A stretch of 64,000 nucleotides of DNA from Myxococcus terminator_A (GTDB taxonomy: Bacteria; Myxococcota; Myxococcia; Myxococcales; Myxococcaceae), in the NCBI GenBank assembly GCA_049194865.1, contig JBLZWL010000096.1, positions 62,001 to 126,000 of the forward strand, read 5' to 3'. The position numbers and the translations under genes were made by a program. Positions 16,877-24,840 of this stretch are shown here, in pieces. A model generated the notes under the pieces. That model searched no databases, was not told the origin of the DNA, and worked only from the letters and a program-made list of their open reading frames with translations. Each line of letters begins with the position of its first letter. The stretch's first letter is position 1.

Positions 16877-17881
16877 ATGGACAACAGAATCGTGGCAGCC
16901 GGGGTGATGTTGAGCGCGGCGATGGCTTTCGCGCAGCCCACCCCGCAGCAGCTCGAGGCGGCGAGGCAGACGGCGCGGTCCACGCAGAACGCCTGCGGGG
17001 ACGTGCGGCCCTTCTACTGGGAGGTGGGGGACGCGAGCGGGAAGGTCGTCGGCGAAGCGGTCGGTCTGCTCGCGCCGTTGGCGGGGAGCGTGCTGAGCCT
17101 CGCCTCGGCCTCGAAGTGGCTGTATGGCGCGTACGTGGCGGAGGTTCGCGGCGGCGCGCCACTGCCCGGCGACCTGCCCTTCCTGAACTTCACCAGCACC
17201 ACGCCCCTGCTCGATGCCGCGGGCGCCTCGGCCTGCAGGGCGCTGCTCACCACCGTCCACGGCTGCAACCTGAGCAGTGGAATCACCGGGCCGCTGTCCG
17301 GCTACGGCCCCGCGACGCCCACGCGTTTCGTCTACCAGCCCGGACACCTGGAGGCGCACGCCGACTACGCCATGGGCCTGGGCGCCTCGGGCACGCTCGC
17401 GCTGGCCTCCGCGCTGGAGAGCCGCCTGCCGCTCAACCTCTCCTATGGCAACGTCAACCTCGCGGGAGGAGGCCGGGCCAGCGCCACGGAGTACGCGAAG
17501 TTCCTGCGCGCGCTCATGACGGGCTCGCTGCAGCTGGGCGCCCTGCTGGGCACCTCCAGCGTCTGCGCCTCACCGGCCTGCGGCAACACCGGCTACAGCC
17601 CGTGGTTCGCGAGCGAGCCGGCGCGCTACTCGCTCGCCCACTGGGCGGAGCCGGACGACGGCGCGGCCGACAGCGGGGGCTTCAGCAGCCCGGGCCTGTT
17701 CGGCTTCTACCCGTGGGTGTCCAAGGACAAGTCCACGTACCTGATTGTCGCCCGGGAAGACCTGCTGGGCGCGGTGGGCCAGACGGCCAGCACCCCCGCG
17801 GAGCAGACGCCCTCCGGCAAGTCCGTGCTCTGCGGCCGGCTCATCAAGAAGGCCTACTACACGGGGCAGGCCCAGCCGTGA
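16877..17881 (+). CDS. Secreted serine-hydrolase-like protein with an SxxK motif (beta-lactamase/PBP-like fold suspected)
   Basis: Exported protein of 334 residues with a signal peptide of about 20 residues (AMAFAQ). LSLASASKWLYGAY contains S77-A-S-K80, the SxxK motif of serine beta-lactamases and penicillin-binding proteins in a helix-like context. Residues resembling a second motif (SYGNVNLAGGG) occur later, but a clear KTG triad was not seen. Four or more Cys residues could form disulfides outside the cell. Its substrate is unknown. It lies 72 bases after the oligopeptidase gene and might be co-transcribed. The family assignment rests on one motif and may be wrong. Confidence 0.5.
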   Translation: MDNRIVAAGVMLSAAMAFAQPTPQQLEAARQTARSTQNACGDVRPFYWEVGDASGKVVGEAVGLLAPLAGSVLSLASASKWLYGAYVAEVRGGAPLPGDLPFLNFTSTTPLLDAAGASACRALLTTVHGCNLSSGITGPLSGYGPATPTRFVYQPGHLEAHADYAMGLGASGTLALASALESRLPLNLSYGNVNLAGGGRASATEYAKFLRALMTGSLQLGALLGTSSVCASPACGNTGYSPWFASEPARYSLAHWAEPDDGAADSGGFSSPGLFGFYPWVSKDKSTYLIVAREDLLGAVGQTASTPAEQTPSGKSVLCGRLIKKAYYTGQAQP

Positions 17882-17938
17882 GCGGAGCCTGATTCCCCGG
17901 CCGCGCGGTGGCCGTCATCCTCCTTGGTCCTACATGTC

Positions 17939-17959
17939 GATATTGATTTGCAGAATCAA
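17939..17959 (+). promoter_or_regulatory. Candidate Fur box upstream of the siderophore importer operon
   Basis: Bases 17939-17957 match the 19-bp Fur consensus at 13 of 19 positions. They contain a perfect dyad TTGATT (17943-17948)/AATCAA (17954-17959), and they form an A+T-rich island in GC-rich DNA about 90 bases before the first gene of an iron-siderophore ABC operon. The position and context suggest iron repression of the operon. Confidence 0.5.
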
Positions 17960-18050
17960 GTAGTGCGTGCCCCCGCACGGGCTGCTATGTGAGGCCGCGC
18001 CGTCCCGCGCCCTTCGCTTCCGTTCGCGCGCGCACTGGCTGGATGAAACC

Positions 18051-19058
18051 GTGAGCACACCTGACAGGCGTCCCGTTCCCCTCTTCGCGATTCTCGGTGT
18101 CGTTGCCCTGCTGGCCGTCGTCGGAAGCGTCGTGGCGTTCCAGCGCGGCGCTTCGTCGTCCGCGCCGGTGGCCCAGGCCGCCGAGGCACCCGAGGCCGCT
18201 GTGCCCGCCGCGCAGGGCCGCACCGTGAAGCATGTCCAGGGGACCTCGGTCGTCCCGCTGAATCCCCAGCGCGTCGTGGTCTTCGACCTGGCGGCCCTGG
18301 ACATCCTCCAGGCGCTGGAAGTGAACGTGCTCGGCGTGGCGGGGGAGCAGTTCCCCCACCACCTGGCGCCGTTCGCCGACGCGAAGTACCCGCGCATGGG
18401 GACGCTGTTCGAGCCCAACTACGAGGCCCTCCACGCCGCGAAGCCGGACCTCATCATCACCGGGGGGCGCTCCAGCGCGAAGTACGCGAACCTGTCGAAG
18501 ATCGCCCCCACCGTCGACCTGCCGATGAGCGGGACGAACTACATCGACACGGTGGTGGCCAACACGGAGCTCTTGGCGAGCATCTTCAACAAGGAAGAGA
18601 AGGGCCGCGCGCTCGTCGCCGACCTGCGCGCGTCCATCGCGAAGCTGAAGGAGACGACGGCGACGCGGGGCAAGGGCCTGGTGGTCCTCGTCACCGGAGG
18701 CCGCATCAGCGCCTACGGGCCGGGCTCGCGCTTCGGCGTCCTCCACGGCGACTTCGGCGTGCCCGTCGCCGCCGAGGGGCTCAACGCGTCCCTGCATGGC
18801 GAGGTCATCGGCTCGGAGTTCATCCGGGAGAAGAACCCCGACTGGCTCTTCGTGATTGACCGTGACGCGGGCATGGGCCAGCGGGGTGGGGCGCAGCAGG
18901 TGCTCGACAACGAGCTGGTCCAGCAGACCTCGGCCTGGAAGTCGGGGCAGGTCGTCTACCTGGACCCGATGACCACCTACCTCATCGGAGGTGGCATCCA
19001 GGCGGTGGAGGCCCTGCGCCGTCAGATTGAGGAAGCCTACGCAGCGCGAGCCCGGTAG
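18051..19058 (+). CDS. Siderophore ABC transporter substrate-binding protein (FatB/CeuE-like)
   Basis: Periplasmic ferric-siderophore receptor of 335 residues. GTG 18051 is preferred because it begins just before a hydrophobic anchor (PLFAILGVVALLAVVGSVVAF); the frame upstream to 17967 has no signal character. There is no lipobox Cys, so it is probably held by an uncleaved N-terminal helix. The mature part follows the FatB pattern: VPLNPQRVVVFDLAALDILQAL, PNYEALHAAKPDLIITGG, NPDWLFVIDRDAGMG and VVYLDPMTTYLIGGG. It delivers iron-siderophore to the two permeases encoded immediately downstream. Confidence 0.88.
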   Translation: MSTPDRRPVPLFAILGVVALLAVVGSVVAFQRGASSSAPVAQAAEAPEAAVPAAQGRTVKHVQGTSVVPLNPQRVVVFDLAALDILQALEVNVLGVAGEQFPHHLAPFADAKYPRMGTLFEPNYEALHAAKPDLIITGGRSSAKYANLSKIAPTVDLPMSGTNYIDTVVANTELLASIFNKEEKGRALVADLRASIAKLKETTATRGKGLVVLVTGGRISAYGPGSRFGVLHGDFGVPVAAEGLNASLHGEVIGSEFIREKNPDWLFVIDRDAGMGQRGGAQQVLDNELVQQTSAWKSGQVVYLDPMTTYLIGGGIQAVEALRRQIEEAYAARAR

Positions 19059-19070
19059 GCTGTCCGGGTC

Positions 19071-20033
19071 GTGAAACGCTTCATCGCCGCCGCCGCCGTC
19101 ATCGCCCTGCTGGCCCTGGTCAGTCTGTTCATTGGCGTCAGCAACGTGTCGTGGAACTCGCTCTTCTCGCCGAGTCCCGATGAGCGTGCCCTCCAGGTGC
19201 TGGTCATCAGCCGCATCCCCCGGCTCCTGGCCGTCATGCTGGTCGGTACGTCGCTGGGCGTGGCGGGGCTCTTGATGCAGATGCTCGCGCGCAATCGCTT
19301 CGTGGAGCCCGCGACGGCGGGGTCGGCGGAGTCCGCGAGCCTGGGGGTGCTGGCCGCCACGGCCCTGGCCCCGCAGCTCCCCGTGCTCGGCAAGATGCTC
19401 GTCGCGGCTTGCTTCGCCCTGGCGGGGACGGCGCTGTTCCTGCTCATCCTCAAGCGCATCCCCCTGCGCTCGGTGCTCATTGTTCCGCTGGTGGGCCTGG
19501 TGCTGGGCAGCGTCTTCGATTCGGTGACGACCTTCTTCGCCTATCGCTTCGATTTGCTCCAGTCCGTCAACGCGTGGAAGACGGGAGACTTCTCCACCGT
19601 CCTGCGCGGTCGCTACGAGCTGCTCTGGGTGACGCTGGTCCTCACGCTGGGCGCCTATGTGGCGGCGGACCGCTTCACCGTCGTTGGCATGGGGGAGTCC
19701 TTCACCACCAACCTGGGACTGCGCTACTCGCGCATCGTCGCGTTGGGGCTGGTCATCGTCTCCCTGGTCACCGCGATGGTGGTGGTCACCGTGGGAATGG
19801 TTCCCTTCCTGGGGCTGCTGGTGCCGAACGTCGTCAGCCTGTTCATGGGCGACAACGCGCGCAGGTCCATTCCCTGGGTGGCGGTGGGTGGCGCGGGCTT
19901 CGTCCTGCTCTGCGACATCATCGGCCGCGTGGTGCGCTTCCCGTACGAAATCCCGGGGGCGACCATCGCCGGAGTCATTGGCAGCGTGCTCTTCCTCTTC
20001 CTCCTCCTGAGGAGGGATGCCCGTGTCGGCTGA
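19071..20033 (+). CDS. Iron-siderophore ABC transporter permease 1 (FecCD/FatD family)
   Basis: Inner-membrane permease of 320 residues with about nine or ten hydrophobic segments. It shows FecCD blocks such as RIPRLLAVMLVGTSLGVAG and GMVPFLGLLVPNVVSLFMGDN, the latter containing the coupling loop that contacts the ATPase. It starts with GTG 19071, 12 bases after the binding-protein stop. It forms the channel with the second permease, whose gene overlaps its 3' end by 17 bases. Confidence 0.92.
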   Translation: MKRFIAAAAVIALLALVSLFIGVSNVSWNSLFSPSPDERALQVLVISRIPRLLAVMLVGTSLGVAGLLMQMLARNRFVEPATAGSAESASLGVLAATALAPQLPVLGKMLVAACFALAGTALFLLILKRIPLRSVLIVPLVGLVLGSVFDSVTTFFAYRFDLLQSVNAWKTGDFSTVLRGRYELLWVTLVLTLGAYVAADRFTVVGMGESFTTNLGLRYSRIVALGLVIVSLVTAMVVVTVGMVPFLGLLVPNVVSLFMGDNARRSIPWVAVGGAGFVLLCDIIGRVVRFPYEIPGATIAGVIGSVLFLFLLLRRDARVG

Positions 20034-20997
20034 CGGCCTCGTGGTGGTGAGGCGGCCCGAGCGCACCCTGCTCATCCTCGGGTGCGTGGCGGCGGCCTGC
20101 GCGGCCCTGTTCATGCTCATCGACGTGGGCGGACAGTGGGACTTCGTCCTGCCGTTCCGAGGGCGGAAGCTGGCGACGGCGCTGCTGGTGGGCTACGCCA
20201 TCGCTGTCTCCACGGTGCTCTTCCAGACGGTGACGGGCAACCGCGTGCTGACGCCCGCGATTCTCGGGTTCGACAATCTCTACGTGCTCATCCAGACGTG
20301 CCTGCTCTTCTTCCTGGGCTCCAGCACGGTGGTGAACCTGGACCCCCGGCTGCTGTTCGGCGTGGAGGTCCTCATCATGGTGGCCTTCTCGGGGGTGTTG
20401 TACTGGGGGCTGTTCGGCGGCGCGCGCAGGAGCCTTCACCTGGTGCTGCTGACGGGCGTGGTGCTGGGGGTGCTGTTCCGGAGCCTGTCGTCGTTCCTCC
20501 AGCGCCTCATCGACCCCAACGAGTTCATCTTCCTCCAGGACCGCTTCTTCGCGAGCTTCAACAACCCGGACCAGGAGCTGCTCGTCGTCTCGTTCCTGGT
20601 GACGCTGGGCGTGTCCGTGCTGGGCTTCCGGATGCTGCGCATCTTCGATGTCCTGGTGCTGGGGAAGGAGACGGCCATCAACCTGGGCGTGGACTACCAG
20701 CGCACGGTGGCGCTCATCCTGGTGCTGGTGGCCATCCTCGTCTCCGTGTCGAGCGCGCTGGTGGGGCCGGTGACGTTCTTCGGCCTGCTCGTCTCCAACC
20801 TGGCCCATGCGGTGGTGCGCACGTACAAGCACGCGCTCATCCTGCCCGCCGCCGCGCTGGTCGCCGCGGTGGCCCTGGTGGCGGGGCAGGTCGTCCTGGA
20901 GCACGTCTTCGCGTTCGACACGAATCCGCGCGTCATCATCGAGTTCGTCGGAGGGCTGGTGTTCATCACGATGCTCATGAGGAAGGCCCCGGGATGA
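20017..20997 (+). CDS. Iron-siderophore ABC transporter permease 2 (FecCD/FatC family)
   Basis: Second inner-membrane permease, 326 residues. Its conserved blocks include GRKLATALLVGYAIAVSTVLF, the substrate-path segment NRVLTPAILGFDNLYVL, and VGPVTFFGLLVSNLAH, the coupling region. It starts inside the end of permease 1 (17-base overlap), with GAGGAG just upstream of ATG 20017. Its stop overlaps the ATPase start by 4 bases (ATGA). Translational coupling of the whole importer is likely. Confidence 0.92.
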   Translation: MPVSADGLVVVRRPERTLLILGCVAAACAALFMLIDVGGQWDFVLPFRGRKLATALLVGYAIAVSTVLFQTVTGNRVLTPAILGFDNLYVLIQTCLLFFLGSSTVVNLDPRLLFGVEVLIMVAFSGVLYWGLFGGARRSLHLVLLTGVVLGVLFRSLSSFLQRLIDPNEFIFLQDRFFASFNNPDQELLVVSFLVTLGVSVLGFRMLRIFDVLVLGKETAINLGVDYQRTVALILVLVAILVSVSSALVGPVTFFGLLVSNLAHAVVRTYKHALILPAAALVAAVALVAGQVVLEHVFAFDTNPRVIIEFVGGLVFITMLMRKAPG

Positions 20998-21752
20998 TCG
21001 AGGCGAAGAACGTCACCAAGCGCTACGGCACGACGCTCGTCGTGGACGACGTCTCCCTGCGGCTGCCCGTGGGCGGCATCACCTCCATCATCGGCCCGAA
21101 TGGCGCGGGCAAGTCGACGCTGCTGTCGATGATCTCCCGCGTGCTGCCCATGTCCTCCGGCAACGTGCTGGTGGATGGGCTGGACGTCGTCACCACGCCG
21201 GGAGACGTGCTCGCCAAGCGGCTGGCCATCCTGCGTCAGGACAACCACCTCACCTCGCGGCTGACGGTGCGCGAGCTGGTGACGTTCGGCCGCTACCCCC
21301 ACTCCAAGGGGCGGCCCACGGTGAAGGACCAGGAGCACGTGGAGCGGGCGATCCAGCACATGGGCCTGGAGGCGCTCTCCGCGCGCTTCCTGGACGAGCT
21401 GTCGGGAGGCCAGCGCCAGCGCGCCTTCGTGGCCATGGTGCTCTGCCAGGACACGGACTACGTCCTCCTGGACGAGCCGCTCAACGGCCTGGATTTGAAG
21501 CACGCGGTGTCGATGATGAAGCAGCTGAGGACGGCCGCGGACACGCTGGGCAAGAGCTTCGTGCTGGTGCTGCACGACCTCAACTTCGCGTCCTGCTACT
21601 CCGACCACCTCATCGCGATGCGGGACGGCAAGGTCGCGTTCCAGGGGCGCTCGGAGGACATCATGCGGCCGGACGTGCTGCGGGCTGTCTATGACTTGGA
21701 GATCGCCATCCAGCAAATCAATGGCGATTGGATTGCCACGCACTACCGCTGA
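20994..21752 (+). CDS. Iron-siderophore ABC transporter ATP-binding protein (FatE/FecE-like)
   Basis: Cytoplasmic ATPase of 252 residues that powers the importer. Walker A GPNGAGKST, signature LSGGQRQRAF, Walker B YVLLDEPLNGLD and the switch His in VLHDLNFA are all intact. The start codon overlaps the stop of permease 2. The stop codon lies in a hairpin shared with the convergent lipase-foldase gene. Confidence 0.94.
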   Translation: MIEAKNVTKRYGTTLVVDDVSLRLPVGGITSIIGPNGAGKSTLLSMISRVLPMSSGNVLVDGLDVVTTPGDVLAKRLAILRQDNHLTSRLTVRELVTFGRYPHSKGRPTVKDQEHVERAIQHMGLEALSARFLDELSGGQRQRAFVAMVLCQDTDYVLLDEPLNGLDLKHAVSMMKQLRTAADTLGKSFVLVLHDLNFASCYSDHLIAMRDGKVAFQGRSEDIMRPDVLRAVYDLEIAIQQINGDWIATHYR

Positions 21753-21783
21753 CGGGGCCGGCCGGGCCCTGGGGCGCCGTCAG
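21749..21783. terminator. Bidirectional hairpin spanning two convergent stop codons
   Basis: Perfect 7-bp stem CTGACGG (21749-21755)/CCGTCAG (21777-21783). Each arm contains the TGA stop of one of the two convergent genes, the ABC ATPase and the lipase foldase. The 21-base interior is very GC-rich. There is no T tract on either strand. Confidence 0.45.
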
Positions 21784-22853
21784 TTGCGTCCCCACACACG
21801 GGGGCGGGCGAAGCGCAGGAAGCCACCGGCCTCTTCCTGACCAATCGTCTCCGCCTCACCGCCGAAGTAGCGCGCGCGAAGCTCCACCAGCTTCGCCTCC
21901 AGCGCCTCTCCGGACAGCTCCTTCGCCAGCGCCTCCCGCTCCGCCATGTACTTCGCGCCCGCGTCCCAGCGCGAGTCCCGGCTCTGGTCCAACGCGTCCC
22001 AGCGCTGGAGCGCCTCGTCGTCCAGGCCCATCTCCTTGCGGACCGCGCGCAGGTTCTTGGCGCGCTCGTCGGCCGGCATGGCGCCCAGGTCCGTCTGCAC
22101 GGAGGGCAGGTCCAGGAAGCGGTTCATCAGCTCCTGCTGGTGGCGCTCCACGTAGGCCGCGGCCTGCTCCCCGTGCACCTCCTGGAGGCGCTCCTTGTAG
22201 GTGGACAGCTTCTTCTCCAGGCTCACGCCTTCCTGCGCGCCGAGCGTCCGCAGCGTGTCCGCGATGGCCTGGTTCTTCCGCTCCGACACCCAGATGCGCT
22301 CGGCGTTCTCCTTGCCGAAGAGGCGGTGGCGCGCGTCCCACGTCGCCGCCCGGCGCTGCGTGTCGGTCAGCCCCCGCAGGTACGAGTCGCTGTCCTTGAC
22401 CCACTTCTCGTAGTCCACGCGGTTGCGCAGCATCGCCGCCAGCGTGTCGTAGTGCTCAGGGAAGTTCGCCTTGAGGAAGGCCAAGAGCTCCTGCTCCCAG
22501 CGGTCCGGGAAGCGCTCCTGGAAGAAGCGCATCAGCTCCTCCACCATCCGTATCTGGAGATACGGCTCGTGGAGCTTCGCCCCGTACTTCTCGCGCAGGG
22601 ACGTCGCGAACGCCTCCAGCTCCTCATCCCCGGCACCGCGCGCCGGCACGGGGGCGGGCATCACCGGAGGCGGCGTGACGGCCGAGGGGCTGGTTGTGCC
22701 AGGTGTCGTCGGTGCGGCTCCCGGGGGAGCGGGCGTCGTCGCGGGTGTCGCGACCGGGACCGTCGCCCCGGTGGGTCTGACGAGTCCCCAGCCCAGCACC
22801 CCGCACGCCACCGCCACCGCGCCCACCAGCAAGACCTTCGTTCGCTGTCGCAT
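21780..22853 (-). CDS. Lipase secretion chaperone (foldase)-like protein
   Basis: Inner-membrane-anchored periplasmic protein of 357 residues. It has an N-terminal hydrophobic anchor (VLLVGAVAVACGVLGWGLV), a Pro/Thr/Ala-rich linker (~30-72), then a charged, almost wholly helical domain. The C-terminal part resembles LifO foldases (DQSRDSRWDAGAKYMAEREAL, YFGGEAETIGQEE). The family's RxxFDY steric-chaperone motif near the N-terminus was not found. It sits directly downstream of a lipase of the Pseudomonas/Burkholderia type, the usual lip-lif order. It would fold the lipase in the periplasm before type II secretion. The family match is moderate; the neighbour strengthens it. Confidence 0.7.
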   Translation of the reverse strand: MRQRTKVLLVGAVAVACGVLGWGLVRPTGATVPVATPATTPAPPGAAPTTPGTTSPSAVTPPPVMPAPVPARGAGDEELEAFATSLREKYGAKLHEPYLQIRMVEELMRFFQERFPDRWEQELLAFLKANFPEHYDTLAAMLRNRVDYEKWVKDSDSYLRGLTDTQRRAATWDARHRLFGKENAERIWVSERKNQAIADTLRTLGAQEGVSLEKKLSTYKERLQEVHGEQAAAYVERHQQELMNRFLDLPSVQTDLGAMPADERAKNLRAVRKEMGLDDEALQRWDALDQSRDSRWDAGAKYMAEREALAKELSGEALEAKLVELRARYFGGEAETIGQEEAGGFLRFARPRVWGRN

Positions 22854-22883
22854 GCATCAACTCCCTGTGGGCACGGTGAAGAA

Positions 22884-22915
22884 CGCCGGGAGGCCAGGTG
22901 ACGGCCCTCCCGGCG
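22884..22915 (-). promoter_or_regulatory. Strong stem-loop between lipase and foldase genes
   Basis: Perfect 10-bp stem CGCCGGGAGG (22884-22893)/CCTCCCGGCG (22906-22915) with a 12-base loop, in the 82-base gap between the lipase stop and the foldase start. On the reverse strand only a weak T-rich stretch follows. It could be an attenuator that lowers foldase expression relative to lipase, or a barrier to 3' RNA decay. Confidence 0.45.
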
Positions 22916-22935
22916 ATGAACGGCTCAGCGCGGGG

Positions 22936-24042
22936 TCAGTCGACCTTCGCGATGTAGTCGATGATGGCCGCGTAGAACTCCATCTCGCTGAACGTGTCGG
23001 GCCCCAGGCCGATGACGTCCAGGTGGTCCTGGTTGATGACGCTGGACATGGAGGTCGACTGCAACGAGCTGGGCGCGTTGATGTTGGACACGTAACCCAG
23101 CGCGGAGTCCTGGGCGATGAGGTCCGAGCCCAGGCGCTCCGTGTAGCGCAGCCGGTAGCCCATCTGCTGCGAGTTGATGCCCACCAGGCCGTCGTCGTCC
23201 TGCTCGGCCTTGTTGCCGTCACCCTTGCCCCAGGCGCCGTCGTTGTCGCAGTCATCCACGCAGTAGCCGTCCCCGTCGATGTCGAACAGGAACTGACGCA
23301 CCAACCACAGCGCGGGATTCACGCTCAAGCCCTGCTGCGCGGTGATGAGCGACGCGTAGTGGGACGCGTAGGACGCGTTGATGGGGTTGGCGATGTTGAA
23401 GGCCTTGGCGCCCGTCGTCTTCCCGTCGTTCGCGTCCGCGTCGTTGTAGATGAGCGCCTTCACCGCCGCGTAGCCGTCATTGCCCGGCGCGTAGACGATG
23501 TCGCCATAGAGGCGGAACAGCGCGTCCAGCACGCTGGTGATGCCGGGCCCCAGGTCCAGGATGTACTTGGCCACCGGCGAGCCGCGGTGAGGCGAGGACA
23601 CGCTCACCAGCGCCTTCACCACCGTGTAGCCCTTGCGCTCGCGCAGCACGCGCGCGGCCTTGCGCACGTCGAAGCCGCCCTGCGAGTGGCCCACGAGATT
23701 CACATAGGACGAGCCCGCGGTGGCCATGAAGCCCTCCACGTCATTGGCCAGGTCCAGGCCGCGCACGTCGGAGTTCTGCACCGGCGCCACCGCCGCCGCG
23801 AAGGCGCGCTGCCCGCTGTTCAGGCCGTCGTTGCACGACACCTCGAACAGCTCGTTGCACGGGTCGCCCACGAAGGTGCCGTAGTCATCTCCCCAGTAGT
23901 CGTACCCGAGGATGTCGTCGAAGCCGCCCAGGCCGTGCGCGAACACGACGGGGTAGGTGGTCTTCTCCGCGGCGGTGGCCGGGCCTACGACGCCCAGGAC
24001 ACCGAGCGTCAGGACTGCAAGGAACAGCGGCTGTTGCTTCAT
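22936..24042 (-). CDS. Secreted triacylglycerol lipase (family I.1/I.2-like) with calcium-binding insert
   Basis: Exported lipase of 368 residues. ATG 24042 is chosen because it starts a clear signal peptide (LFLAVLTLGVLGVVGPATAAEK) and has AGGAG 7 bases upstream. The mature N-terminus YPVVFAHGLGGFDDILGYDYW gives the oxyanion-hole HGLGG. VGHSQGGFDVRKAA carries the nucleophile Ser. DDDGLVGINSQQMG supplies the expected Asp region, and INQDHLDVIG supplies the His and calcium region. An insert with DIDGDGYCVDDCDNDG resembles an EF-hand or thrombospondin-3 calcium motif with a CxxxC pair, not typical of family I lipases. The partner foldase is encoded downstream. Confidence 0.9.
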   Translation of the reverse strand: MKQQPLFLAVLTLGVLGVVGPATAAEKTTYPVVFAHGLGGFDDILGYDYWGDDYGTFVGDPCNELFEVSCNDGLNSGQRAFAAAVAPVQNSDVRGLDLANDVEGFMATAGSSYVNLVGHSQGGFDVRKAARVLRERKGYTVVKALVSVSSPHRGSPVAKYILDLGPGITSVLDALFRLYGDIVYAPGNDGYAAVKALIYNDADANDGKTTGAKAFNIANPINASYASHYASLITAQQGLSVNPALWLVRQFLFDIDGDGYCVDDCDNDGAWGKGDGNKAEQDDDGLVGINSQQMGYRLRYTERLGSDLIAQDSALGYVSNINAPSSLQSTSMSSVINQDHLDVIGLGPDTFSEMEFYAAIIDYIAKVD

Positions 24043-24363
24043 GGGGGACTCCTGTCTTTGGGAGGAACGCCTGCTGCAACCGATGCACGTCGGAACAGAA
24101 CCTCGGGAGCCGGCCTCACGAGGAGGCACCCCTGCGGCGACTCAGCCCATCCCCACAACCGAGCGAATCCCGAAGAACGAGAGATCAGTGCCTCAGGATT
24201 GATTCCAGAGTCAATACGTCGCGTCGCGTCAGCCCTACGGGACGAGTCGTCTGTCTGGTGGCGCACTGCGTTGTCTGTGATTGCGCGCTGCGCTGTATCA
24301 ATGCGTCAATTATTGCGCGTCGCGTCGCGACTCGAGGCTCGCGAGAGAGACACGGGACGCCCG
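24043..24363. other. Intergenic region upstream of the lipase gene (321 bases)
   Basis: No gene was seen. It probably holds the lipase promoter on the reverse strand. It contains a dyad ATTGA/TCAAT (24198-24215) and two copies of CGTCGCGTCGCG (24217-24228 and 24318-24329), each a few bases downstream of a TCAAT. No confident -35/-10 pair could be picked. Confidence 0.4.
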
Positions 24364-24840
24364 TCAGGGCTTGCCGCGCACGACGCGGGGCAGGCCCGCC
24401 TGGGCGTAGGTGCGCTTCTCGCGCAGCAGGCCGCCCTCCCAGTGCAGGACATCCACGCCGTACCAGCCGAAGTCCCTGCCGTACGCCAGGCGGTAGAGCC
24501 ACTGCCGGGGGCCGGGGGCGCGGGTGAGCTCGTGCTGGCAGCGCCAGCTCAGCACCACCTTGCCGGAGGCCGCGTCCACCACCACGTCGTCCGTGAGGAA
24601 GCGGATGCGGCCGAAGTCGCCCCGGAACTGCGGCGCGAAGGCGGCGCGCACCTGCGTAAGGCCCCGGCAGTGCTTGCCCTCGAACGTCACGTAGAGGGCG
24701 TCCGGCGCGAAGTAGCCCATCACCGCGTCCAGGTCATCGCGGTTGAAGGCGTCGGTGAAGTCCAGGACGCGCTGAATCAGCGCGTCCCGGAGTGGGTCGC
24801 CCCCCGTCGCTCCAGCGGGCTTCGGGGGGCTCTGGCTCAC
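24364..24840 (-). CDS. SnoaL-like/NTF2-fold protein
   Basis: Small cytosolic protein of 158 residues. LIQRVLDFTDAFNRDDLDAVMGYFAPDALYVTFEGKHCRG is the start of an NTF2-fold SnoaL-like domain, and WYGVDVLHWEGGLLREKRTY is its closing strand pattern. The fold is shared by isomerases, dehydratases and non-catalytic ligand binders, so the function is open. GTG 24840 overlaps the TGA of glycogen phosphorylase in GTGA, so translation is probably coupled to that gene. This is an unusual partner for glgP. Confidence 0.75.
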   Translation of the reverse strand: MSQSPPKPAGATGGDPLRDALIQRVLDFTDAFNRDDLDAVMGYFAPDALYVTFEGKHCRGLTQVRAAFAPQFRGDFGRIRFLTDDVVVDAASGKVVLSWRCQHELTRAPGPRQWLYRLAYGRDFGWYGVDVLHWEGGLLREKRTYAQAGLPRVVRGKP

